A stretch of DNA of 7,811 nt. It comes from an uncultured Microbacteriaceae bacterium. Its GTDB lineage: Bacteria; Actinomycetota; Actinomycetes; Actinomycetales; Microbacteriaceae. The stretch covers positions 1-7,811 of the forward strand of contig CALBMG010000214.1 in NCBI GenBank assembly GCA_937896185.1, in the 5' to 3' direction. Positions 1 through 6,691 of the stretch are shown here, in pieces. Position numbers and translations under genes: made by a program. The notes below the pieces were generated by a model. It ran no database searches, was not told where the DNA came from, and was given only the letters and a program-made list of their open reading frames with translations. Every line of letters begins with the position of its first letter. The stretch's first letter is position 1.

Positions 1-119
1 ACAACCTCGGCGTGACGGCGAATCTCGTCGGTCGATTTTTCGGCAAGGATCACCCCACCGCGCACAATCGCGACACTTGTCCCCGCCGACGTGTCAACAG
101 CCAACAGCGTGCGCATCAT
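1..119 (-). CDS. tsaB: tRNA t6A biosynthesis protein TsaB (5' part only)
   Basis: This is the N-terminal 39 codons of TsaB; the gene continues past the left edge. TsaB is the non-catalytic partner that pairs with TsaD (YgjD/Kae1) in the cytoplasmic complex that installs N6-threonylcarbamoyl-adenosine at A37 of ANN-decoding tRNAs. The fragment reads MMRTLLAVDTSAGTSVAIV and goes on to RRHAEV: the ASKHA-type first strand with the DTS motif at residues 9-11, the small-residue turn after it, and the R-R-H-A-E segment at about 34-38 are typical of TsaB. The start ATG (119-117) overlaps the TGA stop of tsaE (118-116), so translation is probably coupled. A second ATG follows directly (116-114) and could be used instead. 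No convincing Shine-Dalgarno sequence precedes it. The name rests on the motif and on the tsaE neighbour, since most of the protein is outside the window. Confidence 0.92.
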   Translation of the reverse strand, partial: MMRTLLAVDTSAGTSVAIVRGGVILAEKSTDEIRRHAEV

Positions 120-571
120 GCCACCCAGCTCAGGTCTGACCAGCGGGCGCCGTGGCCCGTCACGGTGACCGTGCGTTCGTCCTCGGCGGCATCGCTGGAA
201 CGGTCAATCACAATGTGCAGCCATTCGTCAACCAGCTTGTCCACCATGCCCTCGCCCCACTCGATAATGGTGACCGAACGGTCAAAATCGAGATCCAGGT
301 CATCCAGTTCGACGGCATCGGCCAGTCGATACGCATCGACGTGAATCAACGGGATGCCCTGAGCGGAAGGATGGGTGCGCGCCACCACGAAAGTGGGACT
401 CGTGACCGCACCGCGCACCTGAAGCGCTTCGCCAACGCCGCGAGTGAACGTGGTTTTGCCCGCACCAAGGTTGCCCGTCAGGCACACGACATCGCCGGCG
501 CGCAGCTGTGCGGCGACGACGGATCCCAATTCCTCCATGCGTTCGGGAGACGAAATTACGAGCGAGACCAT
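116..571 (-). CDS. tsaE: tRNA t6A biosynthesis ATPase TsaE
   Basis: TsaE (YjeE family) is a small P-loop ATPase that binds the TsaB-TsaD complex and is needed for turnover in t6A37 synthesis on tRNA. The 151-residue product has the family hallmarks in order: Walker A GNLGAGKTT at 33-41, SPTF at 58-61, HVDAYRL at 77-83 and EWGEGM at 104-109. Length is normal for the family. I chose the ATG at 571-569 (product begins MVSLVISSPERM) because family members start just before this first strand, and because a good ribosome binding site, GAGGG at 580-576, lies five bases upstream. The open frame runs back to 643, but those 24 extra codons lie entirely within alr and look nothing like TsaE. With the chosen start the gene overlaps the end of alr by 16 bp and ends in a TGA that overlaps the tsaB start. 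The acidic stretch DAAEDE at 127-132 is a surface feature of no known meaning. Confidence 0.97.
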   Translation of the reverse strand: MVSLVISSPERMEELGSVVAAQLRAGDVVCLTGNLGAGKTTFTRGVGEALQVRGAVTSPTFVVARTHPSAQGIPLIHVDAYRLADAVELDDLDLDFDRSVTIIEWGEGMVDKLVDEWLHIVIDRSSDAAEDERTVTVTGHGARWSDLSWVA

Positions 572-1653
572 TCCGCCCTCGCAACTCGACGACCCACACC
601 CGTCACAATGTCGTACCCGATGGTGTCCGACCACGATGCCCATTCCGCAGCACTCGGAGTGCCCTCGGCGGGGTCACCCCACAGGGCGACACGGTCACCG
701 ACACGGATTGGGTCATCACCGACCGACACGACGATTTGGTCCATTGCCACACGTCCGGCAACAGGGTACCGAACACCGGAAATCTCGACCCAACCGTGAC
801 CGCTGGAATGACGGGGCACACCATCGGCATACCCCAACGGCACCAAAACAACGGTGGTGTCGGCATCAGCCCGCCAGGTGTGGTCGTACGACACGCCCTC
901 GCCGGCACGCAAACGCTTGGTCAGCGCAATCTCGGTCTCGAGCCTCATAGCGGGCTTGATCGCGAGTCCCGCGTAATCGGGCGACGGCGCAATGCCATAC
1001 GCCGCGATTCCGAAACGGACCATTGAACCCCGCAACGAGGGATACGACAGTGAAGCCGCACTTGCCGTCATGTGCTGCAATTCCGGGGTCACACCGTGGT
1101 CGGCTAACTGGCCCAGTGCGGTCATGAAGTCTTCGCCCTGCGCCAAATCGGAATCGCGGGACGTGCCGGCGACATGTGACATGATGCCCTCGAGCGTGAT
1201 TGTCCGCGAGTGATGAAGCTGTGCTGCACGCGCAAATAGGGCGTCGCGGTCAGCAGAACCCACACCGTTGCGGCCCAACCCTGTGTCAACCTTGAGGTGA
1301 ACCCGAGCGCCACCGATTGCGGCGAGAGCCTCGAGCTGCTCGATTCGGGAAACCCCAATCGTGATGTCACGGGCTACCGCTTCACGAAAATCCTCGTCCG
1401 GTGCGTGCAACCATGCGAGCAAGGGGGCGTCGATGCCCGCATCCCGAACCTCATACGCCTCGGACAGGTCGGCAACACCCAACCAATCGGCACCACCAGC
1501 GAGAGCGGCAAAGCCGGCGCGGGCGGCACCGTGACCGTAACCGTCCGCCTTGATGACGACCATCGTGTGTGCGGCCGGCGCAAGCCCGCGCAGCAGTTCC
1601 ACGTTCGCACTGATCGCGGCCGAATCGACGAGTGCACGACGCAACGGCATCAT
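556..1653 (-). CDS. alr: Alanine racemase
   Basis: Alr is a PLP-dependent cytoplasmic enzyme that interconverts L- and D-alanine and supplies D-Ala for peptidoglycan. The 365-residue product is of normal length. The N-terminal TIM barrel carries the PLP lysine K35 in the signature VVIKADGYGHGA, and K121 in KVDTGLGRNG is the position of the carbamylated lysine in the Geobacillus enzyme. VRFGIAAYG (R213) supplies the arginine facing the PLP ring nitrogen. The C-terminal beta domain has the second catalytic base Y256 in GEGVSYDHTW and the substrate-side MDQ motif at 304-306. The phosphate-binding stretch reads HMTASAAS (194-201) where many homologues have H-x-A-N-S. The ATG start (1653-1651) overlaps the acpS TGA (1652-1650) and is followed at once by a second ATG. 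The 3' end overlaps tsaE by 16 bp. It sits third in the glmS operon, joining two cell-wall precursor enzymes in one transcript. Confidence 0.98.
   Translation of the reverse strand: MMPLRRALVDSAAISANVELLRGLAPAAHTMVVIKADGYGHGAARAGFAALAGGADWLGVADLSEAYEVRDAGIDAPLLAWLHAPDEDFREAVARDITIGVSRIEQLEALAAIGGARVHLKVDTGLGRNGVGSADRDALFARAAQLHHSRTITLEGIMSHVAGTSRDSDLAQGEDFMTALGQLADHGVTPELQHMTASAASLSYPSLRGSMVRFGIAAYGIAPSPDYAGLAIKPAMRLETEIALTKRLRAGEGVSYDHTWRADADTTVVLVPLGYADGVPRHSSGHGWVEISGVRYPVAGRVAMDQIVVSVGDDPIRVGDRVALWGDPAEGTPSAAEWASWSDTIGYDIVTGVGRRVARAEWSRS
576..580 (-). promoter_or_regulatory. Ribosome binding site of tsaE
   Basis: The minus strand reads GAGGG at 580-576, five bases before the ATG at 571 (counting from GAGG). 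It lies inside the last codons of alr and supports the 571 start over the longer reading frame from 643. Confidence 0.6.
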
Positions 1654-2000
1654 GCTGCGTTCTCGGCAATCACGGAGGCCATAGCGATTCCGCCATCGTG
1701 TGACAGGGACAGGTGAAAACTCAGACCCTCACGGTGGACTCGTTCCGCAATCTCACCGGAGAACACGAAACGAGGCGCCTCGCCCGTCTTCGGAATTTCG
1801 ATGTCAACCCACCGCATCGATTCGCTGCCGATTGCTTTAACGAGTGCCTCTTTTGCGGCAAAACGGGCAGCCAGAGACTGCAGAGTGAGCTCGCGTTCGG
1901 CCGGAGCGAACAGGCGTTCACGCAACGCCGGGGTGCGTTCCAGGTTGCCCCCAAAACGCTCAATGTCGACGACGTCGACACCCAGGCCCACGATTGCCAC
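1650..2000 (-). CDS. acpS: Holo-[acyl-carrier-protein] synthase
   Basis: AcpS transfers the 4'-phosphopantetheine arm of CoA to a serine of apo-ACP and so activates fatty-acid synthesis. The 116-residue protein is of standard size. It has the metal-binding aspartate D9 in GLGVDVVDIERF, the basic/acidic core RFAAKEALVKAIG with metal ligand E51, and the late SLSHDGG motif at 99-104. The start is GTG at 2000-1998, two bases after the glmS TAG; no ATG is available upstream in frame, and no clear Shine-Dalgarno sequence is present, so translation is probably coupled to glmS. A GTG three codons later is a less likely alternative because it would cut into the first beta strand. The 3' end overlaps alr by 4 bp. 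CoA, its substrate, is made by the pathway that begins with the nearby coaA. Confidence 0.97.
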   Translation of the reverse strand: MAIVGLGVDVVDIERFGGNLERTPALRERLFAPAERELTLQSLAARFAAKEALVKAIGSESMRWVDIEIPKTGEAPRFVFSGEIAERVHREGLSFHLSLSHDGGIAMASVIAENAA

Positions 2001-2002
2001 GA

Positions 2003-3838
2003 CTATTCGACCGTTACGGACTTCGCAAGGTTGCGCGGCTGGTCGACATCGAGACCCTTTGCTGCCGCGAGTTCCATCGCAAAAATGTGCAGTGGCACAA
2101 CGGCGAGCATCGGCTCGATCAGCGGGTGGGCCAACGGGATGGGGATGACCTCGTCCGCGTACGGCAACACCGCTGCGTCACCCTGTTCGGCGATCGCGAT
2201 GACGCGCGCGCCGCGGGCACGAATTTCCTGAATGTTGGACACAACCTTGGCATGCAACGACTGGGGATCACGAGGGCTGGGAACGATGACGAACACCACC
2301 TGGCCGGGCTCGATCAGCGCGATCGGGCCGTGCTTCAACTCGCCTGCAGCAAAACCCTCGGCATGAATGTAGGCGAGCTCCTTGAGCTTCAGGGCGCCCT
2401 CGAGTGCCACCGGGAATCCGACATTGCGGCCCAGCAACAAGACAGCGCGAGTATCGGCCATCCACTTGGCGAGAGTTGCGATGCGGTCGCCCTGGTCAAT
2501 CACGGTGGCAATCCGGTCGGGGGTCTCGTTGAGTTCGTCGATAAACGATTCGAGGTCAGTAGCCGAGATTGTTCCGTTGGCCTGCCCGATGGCCAAGCCC
2601 AACAGGTAGAGCGCGGTGACCTGCGCGAGGAATGCCTTCGTCGACGCGACCGCAACCTCAGGGCCGGCATGGGTATAGATGACGCCGTCGGATTCGCGCG
2701 GAATTGTGGCGCCCTGTGAGTTACAAATCGACAGAGTACGGGTGCCGATTTCGCGGGCGTACTTGACTGCCATCAGCGTGTCCATAGTTTCACCCGACTG
2801 GCTGACCGACACCACGAGGGTGCGGTCAGTGACAACGGGCTCGCGATAACGGAACTCGTGCGAAAGGTCGACCTCAACAGGGATTCGCGTCCAGCGTTCG
2901 ATCGCGTATTTGCCGAGCATTCCGGCGTAAGCAGCAGTGCCACATCCGATCACCACAATGCGGTCGACACCGGCAAGCAACGCGGGATCAACGCCGGGCA
3001 ATTCGACGCGACCGTTCACGAGGCGTCCACGCAAGGTGTCGGCGACAGCCTGCGGTTCCTCGGAAATTTCTTTCGCCATGAACGACGACCAACCACCCTT
3101 TTCGGCGGCAGCGGCATCCCACGTGACCTCGAAAGGTTCGGCCTCGACGGGGTGACCATCGAAATCGATGACCGAAACCGTGTCAGGAGTGATGGTCACG
3201 ATCTGATCCTGGCCAATCGCCAGGGCGTGACGAGTGAATTCGATAAACGCCGCGACATCGGAACCGAGGAAGTTCTCGCCCTCGCCCAAACCAATGACCA
3301 GGGGCGAATTACGGCGAGCGCCGACCACAACCCCGGGGGAATCCTGGTGAATAACCAGCAGCGTGAAGGCGCCGTGCAGTCGTGACACGACGCGGCGCAG
3401 GGCCTCGGTCAGATTGCCCGTCACACGGTATTCGCGGGCGACAAGGTGGGCTGCGACCTCGGAGTCGGTTTCCGATTCAAAGGTCTGACCCTCGGCCACG
3501 AGCTCGGCCTTGAGTTCAGCAAAATTTTCGATGATTCCGTTGTGAATCAACGCCAGCTTGCCGTCATCGGCGAGGTGGGGGTGGGCATTCACGTCATTGG
3601 GTGCGCCGTGGGTCGCCCAACGGGTGTGACCGATTCCTGTGTGACCGTCGGCGATGGGGTTCGACTTCAGTTCGTCACGCAGTGCCACCAGCTTGCCGGC
3701 GCGCTTGCGCACACTCACAGAATCGGCAATCACGGCAATGCCCGCAGAGTCGTATCCGCGGTATTCGAGACGGCCAAGGCCACCCAGCAACACCGATTCC
3801 GAGCCCCGGGGGCCGACATATCCAACGATTCCGCACAT
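2003..3838 (-). CDS. glmS: Glutamine-fructose-6-phosphate aminotransferase (isomerizing)
   Basis: GlmS makes glucosamine-6-phosphate from fructose-6-phosphate and glutamine, the entry step to UDP-GlcNAc and peptidoglycan. The 611-residue product has an N-terminal class II glutamine amidotransferase domain (about 1-220) with nucleophile Cys2, RGYDS at 27-31, HTRWATHG at 71-78, HNGIIEN at 99-105 and SETDSE at 122-127. Two SIS sugar-isomerase domains follow, with SQSGET at 346-351, ASTKAF at 398-403 and KELAYIHAEGFAAGELKHG at 486-504. The tail ends DQPRNLAKSVTVE, as in the family. The start must be the ATG at 3838-3836, since Cys2 has to be exposed after Met removal; the frame stays open to 3865, but those nine codons would bury the cysteine. 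A TAGAAT hexamer ends seven bases before the ATG, so the mRNA may be leaderless. The gene heads the glmS-acpS-alr-tsaE-tsaB operon. There is no leader in which a glmS ribozyme could lie. Confidence 0.99.
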   Translation of the reverse strand: MCGIVGYVGPRGSESVLLGGLGRLEYRGYDSAGIAVIADSVSVRKRAGKLVALRDELKSNPIADGHTGIGHTRWATHGAPNDVNAHPHLADDGKLALIHNGIIENFAELKAELVAEGQTFESETDSEVAAHLVAREYRVTGNLTEALRRVVSRLHGAFTLLVIHQDSPGVVVGARRNSPLVIGLGEGENFLGSDVAAFIEFTRHALAIGQDQIVTITPDTVSVIDFDGHPVEAEPFEVTWDAAAAEKGGWSSFMAKEISEEPQAVADTLRGRLVNGRVELPGVDPALLAGVDRIVVIGCGTAAYAGMLGKYAIERWTRIPVEVDLSHEFRYREPVVTDRTLVVSVSQSGETMDTLMAVKYAREIGTRTLSICNSQGATIPRESDGVIYTHAGPEVAVASTKAFLAQVTALYLLGLAIGQANGTISATDLESFIDELNETPDRIATVIDQGDRIATLAKWMADTRAVLLLGRNVGFPVALEGALKLKELAYIHAEGFAAGELKHGPIALIEPGQVVFVIVPSPRDPQSLHAKVVSNIQEIRARGARVIAIAEQGDAAVLPYADEVIPIPLAHPLIEPMLAVVPLHIFAMELAAAKGLDVDQPRNLAKSVTVE

Positions 3839-3845
3839 GGTGTTA

Positions 3846-3851
3846 ATTCTA
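3846..3851 (-). promoter_or_regulatory. Candidate -10 element of the glmS promoter (leaderless)
   Basis: The minus strand reads TAGAAT at 3851-3846, followed by seven bases and then the glmS ATG at 3838. A start site about seven bases after the hexamer would fall on or next to the ATG, giving a leaderless mRNA, which is common in Actinobacteria. No good TTGACA-like -35 is visible 16-18 bp further upstream; that position overlaps the candidate coaA -10. Confidence 0.55.
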
Positions 3852-3871
3852 GGTGACACGCTCACACGCGG

Positions 3872-3877
3872 TATCGT
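3872..3877 (+). promoter_or_regulatory. Candidate -10 element of the coaA promoter (leaderless)
   Basis: TATCGT at 3872-3877 matches the TANNNT pattern and ends six bases before the coaA GTG at 3884, so transcription would start at about the first base of the coding region. The -35 position expected at 3849-3854 lies on the glmS -10 and is not TTGACA-like. GTGACA at 3853-3858 resembles a -35 but is only 13 bp away, which is too close. Confidence 0.45.
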
Positions 3878-3883
3878 TGGCGC

Positions 3884-4822
3884 GTGGCTGACGACTCACT
3901 CGGACTGACACCGTTCACGGAAATTCCCCGTCACCGGTGGGCTCAACTTGCACCCACAACACCGTCACCGTTGGAAGCGGCCGACATCGAACACCTGCGC
4001 GGCCTGGGTGACACCCTCGACATGGACGAAGTGCAGAGCGTCTACATGCCGTTGAGTCGCCTGATTGCGCTCTATGCGCTGGGCGCGAAGCGCACCCACG
4101 CCAGCACCAGCGAGTTCCTCGGCACCACCGAACGCACCACCCCCTTCGTGGTGGGAGTCGCCGGAAGCGTGGCCGTCGGAAAATCTACAATCTCTCGTGT
4201 GCTGCGTGAACTGTTGTCCCGGTTCGAGGAAACACCCAACGTGGCGCTCATCACCACCGACGGTTTCCTGTTCCCCAACGACGAACTGGAACGACGAGGC
4301 ATCGCACACCGCAAGGGCTTCCCCGAAAGTTACGACCGCCGATCACTGCTGCGGTTTGTCACCAAGGTGAAATCGGGTGCGGCACAGGTGTCGGCACCCG
4401 TGTACTCGCACATGGAATACGACATTGTCCCCGGAGAATTCGTTACCGTCACGAGACCCGACATCCTCATCGTCGAGGGGCTCAATGTGCTGCAGCCGCC
4501 GCGGGGTGATGCGAGCCTCGCCGTCAGTGACCTATTCGACTTCACCGTCTACGTCGACGCCCGCACCGCGGACATCGAAAAATGGTACGTCGAACGATTC
4601 CTGCAACTGCAAGGCGGGGCGTTCGCAGACCCTCGCTCACACTTCCACAAGTACGCATCGTTGACCCGCGACGAAGCTGTTGCCGAAGCCACCGCGATTT
4701 GGAAAAAAGTCAACGAACCCAACCTGATCGACAACATCGCACCCACTCGTTCGCGCGCGCAGCTAATCCTGCGCAAGGGCGCTAATCACACGGTGTCGAC
4801 CGTGCTGTTGCGCAAAATCTAG
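3884..4822 (+). CDS. coaA: Type I pantothenate kinase
   Basis: CoaA phosphorylates pantothenate with ATP, the first and usually feedback-regulated step of CoA synthesis. The 312-residue product is of normal length for the bacterial type I (P-loop) family. Walker A is GSVAVGKS at 94-101; TTDGFL (124-129) supplies the acidic residue D126; [16 protein letters not shown] at 136-151 and [12 protein letters not shown] at 172-183 form the substrate-pocket segments; [11 protein letters not shown] at 194-204 is the Walker-B-like strand. [23 protein letters not shown] near the end is the family C-terminal signature. The start is GTG at 3884. It is the only plus-strand gene here: it faces glmS across 45 bp and its TAG stop shares a CTAG with the stop of glmM. 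There is no Shine-Dalgarno sequence, consistent with a leaderless mRNA. Its placement between glmM and glmS appears to be common in Microbacteriaceae (from memory, not checked). Confidence 0.98.
   Translation: MADDSLGLTPFTEIPRHRWAQLAPTTPSPLEAADIEHLRGLGDTLDMDEVQSVYMPLSRLIALYALGAKRTHASTSEFLGTTERTTPFVVGVAGSVAVGKSTISRVLRELLSRFEETPNVALITTDGFLFPNDELERRGIAHRKGFPESYDRRSLLRFVTKVKSGAAQVSAPVYSHMEYDIVPGEFVTVTRPDILIVEGLNVLQPPRGDASLAVSDLFDFTVYVDARTADIEKWYVERFLQLQGGAFADPRSHFHKYASLTRDEAVAEATAIWKKVNEPNLIDNIAPTRSRAQLILRKGANHTVSTVLLRKI
4819..4822. other. CTAG shared by two convergent stop codons
   Basis: The palindrome CTAG supplies TAG for coaA on the plus strand (4820-4822) and TAG for glmM on the minus strand (4821-4819). 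The two coding regions therefore overlap by 4 bp, and there is no intergenic room for a terminator. Only short weak inverted repeats are near: TTGCGCAA at 4808-4815 and GTTCG/CGAAC at 4822-4826 and 4834-4838, neither with a U tract. Confidence 0.95.
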
Positions 4823-6183
4823 TTCGACAGGCGCGAACGAACCACCTCGACGAGGCGGCCCGCAACGGATTCGGCTGTGGCCTGGTCGACTGCCTCGACC
4901 ATCACGCGCACCATCGGCTCAGTGCCACTGGGACGCAACAGCACGCGTCCCGAATCGCCGAGTGCCACTTCTTCGGCGGCAACGGCCTGGGCAATGACCT
5001 CGTCCGAAGCCAGACGAGTGTGGTTCACATCCCGAACATTCACCAGCACCTGCGGCATCGCCGTCATCACCGCAGCCAGTTCGGCGGCAGTCTTTCCCGT
5101 GCGTGCCATTTCGGCCGCAATCTGAATTCCCGTAAGAATCCCGTCACCGGTGGTCGCGTGTGACGACATGATCACATGGCCCGACTGTTCGCCGCCCAGC
5201 GAGTAACCGCCTGCGGCCATATCCTCGAGCACGTACCGATCGCCCACAGCCGTCTGACGCACAGTGATGCCGTGGCCCGCCATCGCGCGGTGCAGACCCA
5301 GATTGCTCATCACCGTGGCCACCAAAGTGGAATCCTTCAACAGCCCCCGTGCATTCATCGACACCGCCAGGATGGCCATGATCTGGTCGCCGTCAATGAC
5401 AGCGCCGTTGGCGTCCACAGCAAGGCAGCGGTCAGCGTCACCATCATGCGCAATACCCAGGTCGGCACCTACGGCAACCACGGTGTCCTGCAAGACGTTG
5501 AGGTGCGTCGACCCGACACCCTCATTGATGTTCATGCCGTCGGGGTCACTGCCAATCACCGTGACGCGCGCACCCGCATCGGCGAAAACTCGCGGCGAAA
5601 TTCCGGCGGCAGCTCCATGAGCACAGTCGATCACGACGTGCAGTCCCGCCAGCGACACATCGAGCGTCGACAGCAGGTGAATGACATAGCGGTCCTCGGC
5701 GTCCGAGAAACGGCGAATGCGTCCCACGTCAGAACCGGTCGGCAACAGCCGGTCGCCGTCCTTCATGTCCGCTTCGATACGGTCCTCGACTTCGTCAGGA
5801 AGTTTTGTGCCGCCAAACGAAAAGAACTTAATTCCGTTATCGGGTGCGGGGTTGTGCGACGCCGACAGCATCACACCAAAGTCGGCGTGAATATCGCCCA
5901 CAAGAAAAGCGGCCGCGGGGGTCGGCAGGACTCCAGCATCGAGAACATCGATGCCCGAACTTGCCAGACCCGCCGAAACGGCCGCTGTCAAAAATTCGCC
6001 CGAGATACGCGGATCGCGAGCGACGATGGCCCGGGGACGACGACCCTCGGCACGAACCTCGTCGGCATGCCGCCCCTGTGTCAACACATGGGCGGCAGCC
6101 TGAGCGAGGCGCAGTGCCAAATCTGCCGTGAGTTCGCGATTCGCGAGCCCACGAACGCCATCGGTCCCGAAAAGTCGAGCCAT
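4819..6183 (-). CDS. glmM: Phosphoglucosamine mutase
   Basis: GlmM converts glucosamine-6-phosphate, the product of GlmS, to glucosamine-1-phosphate for UDP-GlcNAc synthesis. The 454-residue product has the four domains of the alpha-D-phosphohexomutase family. It begins [12 protein letters not shown], carries the phosphoserine loop LSASHNP with catalytic S109, the magnesium loop DGDADR at 247-252, the sugar-binding GGEQSGH at 330-336, and the phosphate-binding RPSGTEP at 417-423. Length is normal. The ATG start at 6183 fits the family N-terminus exactly; only 14 bp separate it from the rpsI stop, and no Shine-Dalgarno motif is seen there, so it is most likely translated from the rplM-rpsI transcript by coupling or re-initiation. 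This places an amino-sugar enzyme under ribosomal-protein control. A long open frame on the opposite strand (5176-6201) is a codon-bias shadow. Confidence 0.98.
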   Translation of the reverse strand: MARLFGTDGVRGLANRELTADLALRLAQAAAHVLTQGRHADEVRAEGRRPRAIVARDPRISGEFLTAAVSAGLASSGIDVLDAGVLPTPAAAFLVGDIHADFGVMLSASHNPAPDNGIKFFSFGGTKLPDEVEDRIEADMKDGDRLLPTGSDVGRIRRFSDAEDRYVIHLLSTLDVSLAGLHVVIDCAHGAAAGISPRVFADAGARVTVIGSDPDGMNINEGVGSTHLNVLQDTVVAVGADLGIAHDGDADRCLAVDANGAVIDGDQIMAILAVSMNARGLLKDSTLVATVMSNLGLHRAMAGHGITVRQTAVGDRYVLEDMAAGGYSLGGEQSGHVIMSSHATTGDGILTGIQIAAEMARTGKTAAELAAVMTAMPQVLVNVRDVNHTRLASDEVIAQAVAAEEVALGDSGRVLLRPSGTEPMVRVMVEAVDQATAESVAGRLVEVVRSRLSN

Positions 6184-6197
6184 AGCCGTGAGGCTGA

Positions 6198-6668
6198 TTA
6201 ACGCTTCGAGTACTGAGGAGCCTTGCGGGCCTTCTTGAGACCAGCCTTCTTGCGCTCCTTGATTCGTGCGTCACGAGTGAGGAAGCCAGCCTTCTTAAGC
6301 GAAGGACGGTTGTTCTCCACGTCGATCTCGTTCAGTGCACGGGCGATGCCGAGACGCAATGCGCCGGCCTGACCCGAGGGGCCACCACCCGAGATGCGTG
6401 CAACGACGTCGTAGCTGCCGGCGAGGCCGAGCAGGGTGAACGGGTCGTTGATGAGCTGCTGGTGCAGCTTGTTGGGGAAGTAGTCCTCGAGGGTGCGGCC
6501 GTTTACCTTGATGGTGCCCGAACCGGGGACGAGGCGGACGCGAGCGATCGCTTCCTTACGACGGCCAACTGCCTGACCCGACACGCTCAGTGAGAGGCGG
6601 GGAGCAGCAGCGGCTGCGGGTGCTGCCGAAGCTTCGGGAGCTTCGACGGATTCGCTAATCTTTGCCAT
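6198..6668 (-). CDS. rpsI: 30S ribosomal protein S9 (uS9)
   Basis: uS9 is a small-subunit head protein whose C-terminal tail reaches the P-site tRNA. The 156-residue product has the conserved core from [12 protein letters not shown] (35-46), GRTLEDYF (57-64), [21 protein letters not shown] (92-112) and the basic tail [26 protein letters not shown] (131-156), ending in the invariant SKR. Residues 1-30 form an acidic then Ala/Pro-rich extension that the short Proteobacterial version (about 130 residues) lacks; such extensions are usual in Actinobacteria. The ATG at 6668 is supported by a good Shine-Dalgarno sequence, GAAGGA at 6682-6677 with an eight-base spacer. The gap to rplM is 23 bp, so both are surely on one transcript. 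Confidence 0.99.
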   Translation of the reverse strand: MAKISESVEAPEASAAPAAAAAPRLSLSVSGQAVGRRKEAIARVRLVPGSGTIKVNGRTLEDYFPNKLHQQLINDPFTLLGLAGSYDVVARISGGGPSGQAGALRLGIARALNEIDVENNRPSLKKAGFLTRDARIKERKKAGLKKARKAPQYSKR

Positions 6669-6676
6669 TGTTCTAA

Positions 6677-6682
6677 TCCTTC
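6677..6682 (-). promoter_or_regulatory. Ribosome binding site of rpsI
   Basis: GAAGGA on the minus strand at 6682-6677, eight bases before the ATG at 6668. It is one of only two clear Shine-Dalgarno sequences in the window. Confidence 0.75.
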
Positions 6683-6691
6683 GCTATGCGC

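Noticed and set aside
161..173. 13-bp palindrome CACGGTGACCGTG inside tsaE
   Set aside because: It arises from alternating Thr/Val codons (TVTVT) in the C-terminal strand of TsaE; similar words recur in alr for the same coding reason. There is no promoter context.
572..643. Longer tsaE start at 643
   Set aside because: The extra 24 residues are Cys/His/Gly-rich, overlap alr by 88 bp in total and precede the normal TsaE N-terminus. The ATG at 571 has a good ribosome binding site.
1994..2719. 241-codon plus-strand open frame antisense to glmS, with others at 2858-3385 and 3446-3856
   Set aside because: All lie wholly or almost wholly within glmS and have the composition of antisense shadows. 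None has a recognisable domain or start signal.
2003..3900. glmS ribozyme upstream of glmS
   Set aside because: The ribozyme is a feature of Firmicutes leaders of well over 100 bases. Here the whole spacer to coaA is 45 bp and the mRNA looks leaderless.
4808..4838. Bidirectional terminator between coaA and glmM
   Set aside because: Only an 8-bp palindrome (TTGCGCAA) and a 5-bp stem with a seven-base loop are present, with no U tract on either strand.
5176..6201. 341-codon open frame on the plus strand, antisense to glmM
   Set aside because: It mirrors the codon structure of glmM in a GC-rich gene, is rich in His and Arg, resembles no family I know, and has no ribosome binding site. GlmM itself is intact and fully conserved.
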